This document shows positions 25,821 to 33,491 of a DNA stretch of 60,140 nt, piece after piece (positions within the stretch are counted from its first letter, which is position 1; every line of letters begins with the position of its first letter). Position numbers and translations under genes: made by a program. The notes under the pieces are model-generated. The model made no database searches. It had not been told where the DNA came from and saw only the letters and a program-made list of their open reading frames with translations. The DNA comes from JAILZP01 sp037444185 (GTDB lineage Bacteria > Bacillota > Desulfotomaculia > Desulfotomaculales > Desulfocucumaceae). The stretch spans positions 1 to 60,140 of the forward strand of contig JBBIMW010000011.1 in assembly GCA_037444185.1 (NCBI GenBank), read 5' to 3'.

Positions 25821-26244
25821 TGGTCAAGCTAAATTATGTTTATTCTATAGGTTTTTTAGATTTCCTGCCGTTAAAAAGGAAAAAGCATTGTCGAATGCTG
25901 TGGCCAAGTTGCCGGCAACCGCAGCCATATCGCAGGTTGCCGGCAAATCCGCTGTTTTTTATACTATTTTCACCATCACCCATTTGACATGTCTTTTTTA
26001 AAGAAAAAAGGCGATGTATGATCACATTGCCAATGCAATAGTGCATTGCACCTGGCATTGCCCGCCATAGCCTCCGGTGCGGATATTAATGCATGGCTAC
26101 ATCGCTTTCTGCCCGGCGCCAGCCGGTTTATCCGGTGGCCTCGAGTGTATTTTGTATACACGGCGGGCATGTATTTTGCTTATATTTTTTGGCATGGCAA
26201 CTTGCTGATTGCAGCAAACGGATCCAAGGAGGTGTAAAAACAAA
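25821..26244. other. Intergenic region holding a hairpin pair in the yabE-like leader
   Basis: On the minus strand a perfect 12-bp stem TTGCCGGCAACC / GGTTGCCGGCAA (25909-25920 with 25935-25946) is followed by a 6-bp hairpin AGCATT-CGAC-AATGCT (25884-25899) and TTTTTCCTTTTT. This looks like an attenuator about 90 nt upstream of the coding start. I do not see the c-di-AMP riboswitch that often controls such genes. The rest, up to the oadG-like gene, shows a short inverted repeat GTGTAT/ATACAC near 26147 and nothing else. Confidence 0.5.
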
Positions 26245-26430
26245 ATGGAATGGACCAAAGCTTTTTCAGTCGCTATTATTGGAGTTGTGTCCGTTTTCCT
26301 TGCCCTGGGCGTCCTTAGCCTGGCGGTTGGCCTGTCCGGGTATTTATTCCGGCGGGGGGCAGCCAACAGGCGGGCGGAAAAACCGGAGACCGCCCTTAAA
26401 TGCCGGGTTGCCCATCAAGAGACTTCTTAA
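26245..26430 (+). CDS. Small OadG-like single-span membrane subunit
   Basis: The 61-residue product has one transmembrane helix (FSVAIIGVVSVFLALGVLSL) and a short basic cytoplasmic tail. This layout and the conserved GVVSVFLALGVLSL pattern fit the gamma subunit of sodium-pumping decarboxylases (OadG/MmdD type). AAGGAGGTG lies 12 nt before the ATG. The OadB-like gene follows in the same direction, which supports the call. Confidence 0.72.
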   Translation: MEWTKAFSVAIIGVVSVFLALGVLSLAVGLSGYLFRRGAANRRAEKPETALKCRVAHQETS

Positions 26431-26431
26431 A

Positions 26432-26466
26432 CCCCGCGCCGCCTGCGGCGGCGCCATCAAAAAAAT
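26432..26466. repeat. Short copy of the GC-rich repeat (GCCGCC/GGCGGC) between oadG- and oadB-like genes
   Basis: CCCCGCGCCGCC-TGC-GGCGGCGCC is followed by ATCAAAAAAATGACAG. The tail GGCGGCGCCATCAAAAAA is identical to that at 53990-54008. It lies immediately after the oadG-like stop and could act as an mRNA hairpin between the two genes. Confidence 0.55.
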
Positions 26467-26534
26467 GACAGTTTTTCCCGGCACGAAGCGGCTGCAGGAA
26501 ACCTGAACAGTATTCAATTTTGGAGGGGAGATCC

Positions 26535-27650
26535 TTGCTGGAAACGCTTTCGCACACCGTAGACGGACTGGGCGTCTGGTCGTTGAGCTATAAAAACATC
26601 ATCATGTGGGCTATAGCCTTCGGCCTGATGTACCTGGCCATCAAAAAGGGTATCGAGCCACTTCTGCTGGTGCCCATCAGCTTTGGAGTATTTGTGGCCA
26701 ACTTCCCCCTGACCGGAATCACCAACGAAGGCGGGCTTTTTTATATCTTTTACCATTTCGGCATAGAAACAGAATTGATTCCGCCGCTTATTTTTCTCGG
26801 CCTGGGTGCCATGACGGATTTCGGCCCGGTAATCGCCAACCCCAAAACCCTGCTGCTGGGGGCCGCGGCCCAGCTTGGGGTCTATGTGGCCTTTTTTTCA
26901 GCCCTGCTGTTCGGATTCAACATCAGCGAGGCGGCCACCATCAGCATCATCGGGGGCGCCGATGGCCCCACCACCATTTACCTGTCCGCAAATCTGGCCC
27001 CTCACCTGATGGGGGCGGTATCAGTGGCGGCCTACTCCTACATGGCGCTGGTTCCCATTATTATTCCGCCCATCGCCAGGCTCCTGACGACACAAAAAGA
27101 AAGGGCCATGGCAATGACCCAGATGAGGCCGGTCAGCAAAGGGGAAAAAGTTGTGTTCCCCCTTCTGGCCTCTGTGATAATCATACTGCTGGTCCCCCCG
27201 GCCGCCCCGCTTATCGCCATGTTCATGCTGGGCAACCTGTTTATGGAGTCCGGCGTGGTGGAGAGACTAACCAATGTCTCCCGCAACGAGCTGATGAATA
27301 TAGTGACTATACTGCTGGGCCTGGGGGTCGGGTCCACCATGTCCGCAGAAAATTTTCTCAATCCCAAAACCATCTATATATTCATACTGGGCGTGGTGGC
27401 CTTCGCCTTCGCCGCCGCCGGAGGGGTGTTGATCGCCAAGCTGATGAATCTTTTCACCAAAAACAAAGTCAACCCCCTCATCGGGGCCGCCGGGGTATCC
27501 GCAGTTCCCATGGCCGCCAGGGTTGTGCACGTCATGGGCACCCAGGCCAATCCGCAGAACTACCTGCTCATGCACGCCATGGGACCCAATGTGGCCGGGG
27601 TCATAGGCACGGCGGTGGCCGCAGGGGCCTTCATACTGTCCATAAAATAA
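26535..27650 (+). CDS. Sodium-ion-translocating decarboxylase beta subunit (OadB/MmdB/GcdB family)
   Basis: The product of about 371 residues is a polytopic membrane protein with the family signatures PPLIFLGLGAMTDFGPVIA (in part), ISIIGGADGPTTIYLSA, GSTMSAENFLNPKT and AAGVSAVPMAARVVH. In characterised systems the beta subunit decarboxylates the biotin-bound carboxyl group and exports sodium. A TTG at 26535, 7 nt after GGAGGGG, is my start; an in-frame TTG at 26520 is the alternative. No carboxyltransferase or biotin protein is in the window, so the substrate (oxaloacetate, methylmalonyl-CoA, glutaconyl-CoA, malonate) cannot be assigned. Confidence 0.9.
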   Translation: MLETLSHTVDGLGVWSLSYKNIIMWAIAFGLMYLAIKKGIEPLLLVPISFGVFVANFPLTGITNEGGLFYIFYHFGIETELIPPLIFLGLGAMTDFGPVIANPKTLLLGAAAQLGVYVAFFSALLFGFNISEAATISIIGGADGPTTIYLSANLAPHLMGAVSVAAYSYMALVPIIIPPIARLLTTQKERAMAMTQMRPVSKGEKVVFPLLASVIIILLVPPAAPLIAMFMLGNLFMESGVVERLTNVSRNELMNIVTILLGLGVGSTMSAENFLNPKTIYIFILGVVAFAFAAAGGVLIAKLMNLFTKNKVNPLIGAAGVSAVPMAARVVHVMGTQANPQNYLLMHAMGPNVAGVIGTAVAAGAFILSIK

Positions 27651-27658
27651 CTATGCCG

Positions 27659-27686
27659 GAAGAGCCGCCCTTGCGGGCGGCTCTTC
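27659..27686. terminator. Hairpin between convergent oadB-like and cobO genes
   Basis: GAAGAGCCGCCC / GGGCGGCTCTTC makes a perfect 12-bp stem with a TTGC loop. It lies between the two convergent stop codons. T-runs are weak on both sides, so termination efficiency is uncertain. Confidence 0.65.
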
Positions 27687-28215
27687 AATATTCCACTCCC
27701 TTTTGGGCCTTTACTCCCCTGGAATAATGATGCTTTATCTCCTTCACCTCGGTGACCAGGTCCGCCCGGTCTGTCAGGGACCCGGGGGCGTTCCTGCCGG
27801 TCAGAACCAGATGTGTGGCCGGGGGCTTGATGTCTATAATATCAAGCAAATCCTTTTCCTCCAGCAAATTAAACCCCACAGCATATATTATTTCATCCAG
27901 TATAACCATATCCCAGCGGCCCGACTCCAGTTCCCGGCGGGCCTCCGCCAAGGCGGCCCTGGCGGCCTTGTGGTGATTTTCCATCTCCCTGTCACCACTG
28001 CCGGCGACGAAACCTTCCCCCAGGGGCCTTATTTCCAGCCCTTCCATCCCGGACGAAGCCAGGAGCTCTCCGTAAGTCCTGTCCCCCTTTATAAACTGCA
28101 TCATCAGCACCTTCATTCCCTGGCCCCAGGCCCGCAGGGCCATTCCCAGGGCGGCGGTGGTCTTGCCCTTGCCGTTGCCGGTATAAACCATTACCAGTCC
28201 TCTGTTAAAAGACAT
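27685..28215 (-). CDS. cobO: Cob(I)yrinic acid a,c-diamide adenosyltransferase
   Basis: The enzyme adenosylates corrinoids, giving coenzyme B12. The 176-residue product has the P-loop VMVYTGNGKGKTTAALGMAL at the N terminus, then MQFIKG, the DMVILDEIIYAVGFNLL block and the C-terminal YSRGVKAQKGVEY, all typical of the CobO/BtuR/CobA family. The ATG at 28215 follows AAGGAAGGAG. It lies 37 nt after tatD. No other cobalamin genes are in the window. Confidence 0.93.
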   Translation of the reverse strand: MSFNRGLVMVYTGNGKGKTTAALGMALRAWGQGMKVLMMQFIKGDRTYGELLASSGMEGLEIRPLGEGFVAGSGDREMENHHKAARAALAEARRELESGRWDMVILDEIIYAVGFNLLEEKDLLDIIDIKPPATHLVLTGRNAPGSLTDRADLVTEVKEIKHHYSRGVKAQKGVEY

Positions 28216-28252
28216 AAACACTTCTCCTTCCTTGGGGTTGCGCGTGGAAACC

Positions 28253-29035
28253 TTACAATCCCGGGATTTCGACACCGAGAACGGCCGCGGCGTTGGCTGC
28301 GGAAGCCCTGGAAAACTGTTCCGGAGCCATGCCTTTGAGCCTGGCTATTTCTTCGGCCACGTACCTGACGTAGGCAGGCTCGTTTCTTTTGCCACGGTGG
28401 TCCTGGGGAGCCAGGTAAGGACAGTCCGTCTCCACCAGCACACGCTCCAGCGGCAGCCTGACAGCGATTTCTTTAAGCTTTCGCGCATTGGGATAGGTAA
28501 CCGGGCCGGCGATGGAAATGTAAAACCCTCTCTTCATACACTCCACCGCCATCTCCCAACTGCCGCTGTAGCAGTGCATGATCCCCCCCCGGCGGGGCGC
28601 CCCGTCCCGCTTGAGTATATTCAACACATCCCCGTGGGCGTCCCGGTCGTGTATCACCGCCGGCATATCCAGTTCCCTGGCCAGGGCCAGCTGCTCCCGG
28701 AATACCTTCTGCTGGGCCGGTCGGGGGCTAAGATGGCGGTAATAGTCCAGCCCCATCTCCCCGAGGGCCACCACCGCCGGATTCCGGGCCAGGGCGCCGA
28801 GAATCTCCAGGTAGCCTTCCGGCGCTTCGCCGGCGTCATGGGGATGTATCCCCGCCATGGCATAAAGGCCCCGGTGGCGGCAGGCCAGATCCACGGCCCG
28901 GCGGGAGGACTCCAGATCAAAGGCGGCATTGACGATGGCCGCCACACCGCCCTCAAAGGCCCTTTTCAGCACTTCCTCCCGGTCCGGGTCAAACTCTTCA
29001 ATATCAATATGGGCGTGAGTGTCCACCAATATCAA
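28253..29035 (-). CDS. tatD: TatD-family metal-dependent hydrolase (DNase)
   Basis: TatD proteins are TIM-barrel metallo-nucleases that process 3' ends of DNA. The 260-residue product has the metal ligands in VDTHAHIDI at the N terminus, then AMAGIHPHDA, ALGEMGLDYYRHLSP with the conserved Glu, PAVIHDRDAH, GIMHCYSGSWEMA and VETDCPYLAP. I place the start at a TTG (29035) 8 nt after GGAGG; an ATG at 29050 is the alternative. The B. subtilis orthologue yabD also follows metS. Confidence 0.92.
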   Translation of the reverse strand: MILVDTHAHIDIEEFDPDREEVLKRAFEGGVAAIVNAAFDLESSRRAVDLACRHRGLYAMAGIHPHDAGEAPEGYLEILGALARNPAVVALGEMGLDYYRHLSPRPAQQKVFREQLALARELDMPAVIHDRDAHGDVLNILKRDGAPRRGGIMHCYSGSWEMAVECMKRGFYISIAGPVTYPNARKLKEIAVRLPLERVLVETDCPYLAPQDHRGKRNEPAYVRYVAEEIARLKGMAPEQFSRASAANAAAVLGVEIPGL

Positions 29036-29147
29036 ACCGTGCACCTCCATCCCCCCGCGCACCGCCGGTGCGCCTGGGCCTTGCCTCCGGAGCTGCTTGA
29101 ACAGCCTCCGGCCGTAACGTCCCACAAATGGGTTTTGCAGCATTCTC

Positions 29148-30686
29148 CTATGTCTCTATGCGGGGAAACAGGGGGCTCCCCCTTTTTACCGCAGTGCCCG
29201 GCGGCAGCCTGCCCCAGGATAAAGATTCCCACCCGTGCAGATCCGTCCTGCCGGCTATGCCCAGCATGTCCCAAACCCTGGGAGGCACAAGCGGCATAAA
29301 GGGGGCGGCCATTATCGAGATGAACCGCACGGCCTCGGCCAGGTTGTACAGAACAGTGTTCAGCCGGTCCCCGGCGGCAGGATCCCTGGCCAGGGCCCAG
29401 GGAGCGGTTTCGTCAACGTACTTGTTGGCCCTGGCCACCAGTTTCCAAAGGGCGCCCAGGGCACCGGAAAGGTCCCTTTTGTGCATGCATTCCTCCACCG
29501 CGGCGGGGATTTCCACGGCCATGCCGGTAAGGGCGGCGTCCGGCCCCTCCCCGGGCCCGGGACGGCCTATTTCACCCTTGAGATACTTATCAATCATGCC
29601 CAGGGTGCGACTTACCAGATTGCCCAGATCATTGGCCAAATCCTTATTGATGCGGTTGATCAGCGCATCCTCGGAATACACCCCGTCACTGCCGAAGCCC
29701 AATTCCCTCAGCAGGTAGTAACGTATGGCGTCCACTCCATACCTGTCAATAAGAACATGGGGATCCACCACATTGCCCTTGGACTTGCTCATCTTGCCGC
29801 TCTCCAGAAGAAGCCAGCCGTGACCCACAACCTGCCTGGGCAGGGGTATGTCGGCGGCCATAAGAATTATCGGCCAAATAACAGTGTGGAAACGCACTAT
29901 GTCCTTGGCCATCAAATGCACATCCGCCGGCCAGAACTTCCGGAACAAACCGTCGTCCCCGGTGCCGTAGCCCAACGCCGAAATGTAATTGGTGAGGGCG
30001 TCCACCCAAACGTAAATCACATGTCCCGGATCGAAGGGGACCGGTATTCCCCAGTCAAAGGTGGTCCTGGAAACACACAGGTCTTCCAGCCCGCCCTTAA
30101 TAAAACTAATCATCTCGTTGCGCCTCGACACCGGCTGAATGAACCGGGGATTATCCTCAATGTGCTTTAGCAGCCGGTCGGCGTATTTGGACATTTTAAA
30201 AAAGTAGCTCTCCTCCCGCAATAGCTCCACCGGCCGACCACAGTCCGGGCAATTGCCCCCCGCCAGCCGGCTCTCCGCCCAGAAGGCCTCGCAGGGGGTA
30301 CAGTACCAGCCTTCATAGCTGGCCTTGTAAATATCTCCCTGGCGGTGGAGCCTTTCGAATATTCCGGCAACCACCTTCTTATGCCTTTCCTCTGTAGTGC
30401 GGATAAAATCGTCGTTACTGATTTCCATTCTGGCCCAAAGCCGCTTGATACCCTCCACAATGCCGTCCACAAAATCCCGGGGGGACTGCCCGCAGGCCCG
30501 GGCGGCCCTTTCAATCTTTTGCCCGTGCTCATCCGTTCCGGTCAAAAACCAGACATCATGGCCGGTCAGCCGGTGGAACCTGGCCAGGGCGTCGGCCGCC
30601 ACCGTGGAGTAGGCGTGGCCGATGTGCAGATTGTCATTGGGATAATATATGGGTGTGGTGATATAAAATGTCTTTTTGTTTACCAA
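29148..30686 (-). CDS. metG: Methionyl-tRNA synthetase, short form
   Basis: MetG charges tRNA-Met. The 512-residue protein has the HIGH motif (NLHIGHAYSTV), one zinc-knuckle pair (CTPCEAFW and CPDCGRPVE), WVDALTNYI and the KMSKS loop (SGKMSKSKGNVVDP). It ends without the C-terminal tRNA-binding (EMAP-II-like) domain present in B. subtilis MetS. Translation starts at TTG 30686 after AAGGAGAGGGAG. Expression is controlled by the upstream T-box leader. Confidence 0.95.
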   Translation of the reverse strand: MVNKKTFYITTPIYYPNDNLHIGHAYSTVAADALARFHRLTGHDVWFLTGTDEHGQKIERAARACGQSPRDFVDGIVEGIKRLWARMEISNDDFIRTTEERHKKVVAGIFERLHRQGDIYKASYEGWYCTPCEAFWAESRLAGGNCPDCGRPVELLREESYFFKMSKYADRLLKHIEDNPRFIQPVSRRNEMISFIKGGLEDLCVSRTTFDWGIPVPFDPGHVIYVWVDALTNYISALGYGTGDDGLFRKFWPADVHLMAKDIVRFHTVIWPIILMAADIPLPRQVVGHGWLLLESGKMSKSKGNVVDPHVLIDRYGVDAIRYYLLRELGFGSDGVYSEDALINRINKDLANDLGNLVSRTLGMIDKYLKGEIGRPGPGEGPDAALTGMAVEIPAAVEECMHKRDLSGALGALWKLVARANKYVDETAPWALARDPAAGDRLNTVLYNLAEAVRFISIMAAPFMPLVPPRVWDMLGIAGRTDLHGWESLSWGRLPPGTAVKRGSPLFPRIET

Positions 30687-30706
30687 ATGGCTCCCTCTCC
30701 TTTGCA

Positions 30707-31026
30707 AAATTAAAAATCCTCCGCCCCGACACAGATCGGGGGCGGAGGAAATTTCCGCGGTACCACCCCAATTTCGCCGCCGCCTTTCGGCAGACGGCCT
30801 CGGCAGGTGCCGGAAAGGTTGCTTTCCGTACCCGGGCTTGTAACGGCGCCTACACCGGAAATGCCTCACCTCCGGCCCGCCTTAACAAACGAACCGGTTT
30901 TCGTCATCCGGCTCCGGGGCCATGTTGGGCCGGCTGGTCCGGCGGGCTTTCACCTGATCCCGCTCTCTGGGCGGATTGCCCGACTTACTCTTCCCTTTCA
31001 TCGCCTTATTCCTATAGTGTTTTGAC
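30707..31026 (-). promoter_or_regulatory. T-box riboswitch leader of metG, AUG (Met) specifier
   Basis: On the minus strand the leader carries AGTA and AGAGAG elements of stem I, the specifier ATG at 30923-30921 in the context CCAAC-ATG-GCCCCGGAG, the antiterminator T-box GGGGTGGTACCGCGG (30755-30769), and a terminator stem CCTCCGCCCC / GGGGCGGAGG (30718-30727 with 30739-30748) followed by TTTTTAATTTT. The T-box contains the ACC-complementary GGT that pairs with the uncharged tRNA 3' end. The specifier agrees with the gene controlled. Confidence 0.93.
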
Positions 31027-31032
31027 AGGCTT

Positions 31033-31061
31033 ATTTTAACCGCCTTTTGTTCCGATGTCAA
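31033..31061 (-). promoter_or_regulatory. Sigma-A-type promoter of the metG T-box leader
   Basis: On the minus strand TTGACA (31056-31061) and TAAAAT (31033-31038) are separated by exactly 17 nt. They place the transcript start a few bases before stem I of the T-box. Confidence 0.8.
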
Positions 31062-31117
31062 GTTTTCCCGGCAAATCGATGGGAAATACAAAAATATCCA
31101 AAGTTTTATAAAAACTG

Positions 31118-31146
31118 TTGACTTTTAATGCCATGGTTGGTACCAT
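31118..31146 (+). promoter_or_regulatory. Candidate promoter of abrB
   Basis: TTGACT (31118-31123) and TACCAT (31141-31146) are separated by 17 nt, about 60 nt upstream of the abrB start. The -10 is a weak match. The flanking DNA is AT-rich. The -10 lies in a GGTTGGTACC-type segment. Confidence 0.45.
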
Positions 31147-31207
31147 TTAGATGTTAAACATTATGCACCTTCATGTCGAGGGAGGGACGCACAAAGGGAG
31201 GGATAGA

Positions 31208-31462
31208 ATGAAGTCAACAGGTATTGTCAGAAAGGTGGACGAGCTGGGTCGGGTCGTTATCCCCATCGAATTGAGGCGTACCATGGGTATTGATGAAAAA
31301 GACGCCCTGGAGATCTATGTGGATAACGAAAAAATCATCCTCAAAAAATATGAGCCTGCTTGTATTTTTTGCGGGAATGCAGCGGACGTCCGGGACTACC
31401 GCGGAAAGAGAGTTTGTAAGGACTGTGCCCTGGCGATGTTCGACGCCGCCAAGGCCATGTAG
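31208..31462 (+). CDS. abrB: AbrB/SpoVT-family transition-state regulator with C-terminal zinc ribbon
   Basis: The 84-residue protein has the swapped-hairpin AbrB domain (STGIVRKVDELGRVVIPIEL, RRTMGIDEKDALEIYVD) and a C-terminal CIFCG...CKDC pair that could bind zinc, as in many clostridial AbrB proteins. AbrB represses post-exponential genes during growth. It diverges from metG just as in B. subtilis. The ATG at 31208 follows GGGAGGGA. Confidence 0.93.
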   Translation: MKSTGIVRKVDELGRVVIPIELRRTMGIDEKDALEIYVDNEKIILKKYEPACIFCGNAADVRDYRGKRVCKDCALAMFDAAKAM

Positions 31463-31481
31463 CGCAAAAACCGCCATGATC

Positions 31482-31514
31482 GGGAGGGGTTACTCCCCTC
31501 CCCGCTTTTCTTTT
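31482..31514 (+). terminator. Terminator of abrB, overlapping the rsmI 3' end
   Basis: GGGAGGGG / CCCCTCCC (31482-31489 with 31495-31502, 5-nt loop) is followed by CGCTTTTCTTTT on the plus strand. The right arm lies within the last codons of rsmI on the other strand. Confidence 0.8.
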
Positions 31515-32359
31515 CCCAACATCGCTGAATAAACGGCCCTTTTCGGCATGCCGGCCCTTCTGGAGGCCTCCTTTATGGCTTCCTTCCGGGGCAGCCCCTC
31601 CTGCTCCAGGAGCCTCACCGCCGCCCTCAGCTCCTCGTCTCCCGCCTGCTGCGGTGATTCCTCCGCCAGCCCCTCAATGACCAAAGTTATCTCACCCCTG
31701 GGGCTGTGATCCTCAAACCGCTGCACCGCCTCCATCAGACCCCCCCGCCATATCTCCTCGTACTGCTTGGTAAGCTCCCGGGCCACGCAGATCCTCCTGA
31801 CCCCCAGGACTTCCGCCAGGTCCCCCAGGGTATCCTTAAGCCTGTGCGGAGCTTCGTACAATACCAGGGTCCTTTTTTCCGTTTTCAGTTCTTCCAGCCT
31901 GAGCCGCCTTTCCTTTCCCCGGGAAGGGAGGAAACCTTCAAAGCAAAACCTCCCGGCGGGAAGCCCGGACACCACCAGGGCGGTCAATGACGCGCTGGGC
32001 CCGGGCACCGGAACCACCCTGATCCCTTCGGTGGCCGCCAAGGCCACCAATTCCGCGCCGGGGTCCGACACCCCCGGCAGTCCGGCGTCGGACACCAGGG
32101 CCACATTTTTGCCGGCCAGCATCTGGTCCATCAGGTACCGGCCTTTACTGCGGCTGTTGTGTTCATGGTAGCTTGTCAGGGGAGTGTGTATGCCATACCG
32201 GCTGAAAAGCTTCCTGGTGTGCCTGGTGTCCTCGGCGGCCACCAGGTCCGCCTCCTTCAACATCCTCACGACCCTCAAGGTAATGTCCTCCAGATTGCCG
32301 ATGGGCGTTGCGCAGAGGTAAAGAACTCCCTTGCCACTGTGGTTCACCTGGCATATCAC
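31490..32359 (-). CDS. rsmI: 16S rRNA (cytidine1402-2'-O)-methyltransferase
   Basis: RsmI methylates the ribose of C1402 in the decoding centre. The 289-residue product has LYLCATPIGNLEDITLRVVR (in part), AAEDTRHTRKLFSRYGI, ALVSDAGLPGVSDPG, VPVPGPSASLTALVVSGLP and TLVLYEAPHRL, all hallmark segments. Its ATG overlaps the yabA stop by 4 nt. The B. subtilis orthologue yabC/yraL group lies in the same order after yabA. Confidence 0.95.
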   Translation of the reverse strand: MICQVNHSGKGVLYLCATPIGNLEDITLRVVRMLKEADLVAAEDTRHTRKLFSRYGIHTPLTSYHEHNSRSKGRYLMDQMLAGKNVALVSDAGLPGVSDPGAELVALAATEGIRVVPVPGPSASLTALVVSGLPAGRFCFEGFLPSRGKERRLRLEELKTEKRTLVLYEAPHRLKDTLGDLAEVLGVRRICVARELTKQYEEIWRGGLMEAVQRFEDHSPRGEITLVIEGLAEESPQQAGDEELRAAVRLLEQEGLPRKEAIKEASRRAGMPKRAVYSAMLGKEKRGGE

Positions 32360-32679
32360 CGCCTGTCCTTTTGCATGAAGGCGGCGCAGAACAGGCAGTC
32401 CCCATGGCGGAAGCCCCCGAAATAAAGGCTGCAGATATGAAATCCCCGGTCGTAAAGGGCCATCAAACTGTCCATGCCGCTGGCCTCCGCCGGCTCAGCC
32501 CCGCCGGACTCTTGCGGCCCGGAAGGCCGGGCTCTCCTGGACAGCTCCTCCTTCAGCCTGGCGTTTTCTTCCTCCATCTGCTGCACGTACCTTTTAATTC
32601 TTGCCAGGTCTGCCGCCAGATCCTGCATTCTGACTTCCATTTGTCTTACCATTTGGCCCAGGGGAAATGCCATTTCCAT
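32356..32679 (-). CDS. yabA: Replication initiation control protein YabA
   Basis: YabA binds DnaA and DnaN and restrains initiation of replication. The 107-residue product has an N-terminal leucine-rich coiled coil (RMQDLAADLARIKRYVQQME, ENARLKEEL) and the C-terminal zinc site FHICSLYFGGFRHGDCLFCAAF with the His-Cys...Cys-Cys pattern of the family, written here in part. It overlaps the 3' end of ricT by 86 nt and the start of rsmI by 4 nt. Its presence fits the origin-proximal synteny. Confidence 0.93.
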   Translation of the reverse strand: MEMAFPLGQMVRQMEVRMQDLAADLARIKRYVQQMEEENARLKEELSRRARPSGPQESGGAEPAEASGMDSLMALYDRGFHICSLYFGGFRHGDCLFCAAFMQKDRR

Positions 32680-33490
32680 TCACCGATCCCTTGGGAACAA
32701 TTTCATTTCCATAATATTCCCTGACAGCCTTGCTTTCCTGTAGCTCCACGAAAACTGTCTTTTTAAATATGTTGATGCCCGTTACCTTGCCTTCCCCCTG
32801 GGGAGTGATTACCCTGCTGCCCACATCCGGAAATTCTTCACGGGCTTGCTCGTAGGTGTCGTTTTCATATTTCAGGCAGCACATCAGCCTGCCGCATATG
32901 CCCGATATCTTGGTGGGGTTTAAGGACAGGTTCTGATCCTTGGCCATCCTGATGGACACCGAGGCAAAATCCGACAGCCAGGCGGAGCAGCAGAGTTCCC
33001 TGCCGCAGCAGCCAAGACCCCCCATCATCTTGGCCTCGTCCCGCACACCGATCTGACGCAACTCGATGCGGGTGCGAAAAACCGCCGCCAGATCCTTGAC
33101 CAGTTCCCGGAAGTCTATCCTGCCGTCGGCGGTGAAATAAAATATTATTTTATTCCCATCAAAGGTCTGCTCGACCCCGACCAGCTTCATGGGCAGCCCG
33201 TGGGCGGCAATCTTGTCCAGGCACACCTGGAAGGCCCTGGCCTCCTTTTCCCGATTTTCCTGCAGCTGCCTGCGGTCGTCGTCAGTGACCCTGCGCAGCA
33301 CCTTTTTCAGAGGGGCCACCATCTCTTCGTCGGCTATTAAAGCGGGACCCACCACAACATCGCCGGTTTCAACACCCCTGGCGGTTTCCACCACCACCTG
33401 ATCCTCCACTTCCAAAGCCAGATCTCCAGGGTCAAAAAAATATATTTTGCCGGCCCTCTTGAACCTTATCCCCACTACCTTGCACGGCAT
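32594..33490 (-). CDS. ricT: PSP1-domain protein RicT/YaaT
   Basis: RicT (YaaT) forms the Y-complex with RicA and RicF. The complex affects RNase Y-dependent processing and sporulation and binds Fe-S clusters. The 298-residue product has the PSP1 core (VGIRFKRAGKIYFFDPGD, LPMKLVGVEQTFDGNKIIFYF) and the cysteine cluster GLGCCGRELCC...GRLMCCLKYE. It starts at ATG 33490, just after the holB stop, following GGAGGAGGG. It ends with an Asn/Gly-rich tail overlapping yabA. Confidence 0.94.
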   Translation of the reverse strand: MPCKVVGIRFKRAGKIYFFDPGDLALEVEDQVVVETARGVETGDVVVGPALIADEEMVAPLKKVLRRVTDDDRRQLQENREKEARAFQVCLDKIAAHGLPMKLVGVEQTFDGNKIIFYFTADGRIDFRELVKDLAAVFRTRIELRQIGVRDEAKMMGGLGCCGRELCCSAWLSDFASVSIRMAKDQNLSLNPTKISGICGRLMCCLKYENDTYEQAREEFPDVGSRVITPQGEGKVTGINIFKKTVFVELQESKAVREYYGNEIVPKGSVNGNGISPGPNGKTNGSQNAGSGGRPGKN

Positions 33491-33491
33491 A

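Noticed and set aside
25821..26244. c-di-AMP (ydaO-type) riboswitch upstream of the yabE-like gene
   Set aside because: I looked for its conserved blocks and did not find them; only two simple hairpins are present.
26606..27727. 373-codon frame overlapping the oadB-like gene in another phase
   Set aside because: The composition is typical of an out-of-frame shadow, and the overlapping frame is a clear membrane protein family.
28232..29299. 355-codon plus-strand frame opposite tatD
   Set aside because: It is an antisense shadow in G+C-rich DNA, rich in His/Pro/Arg, with no recognisable domain.
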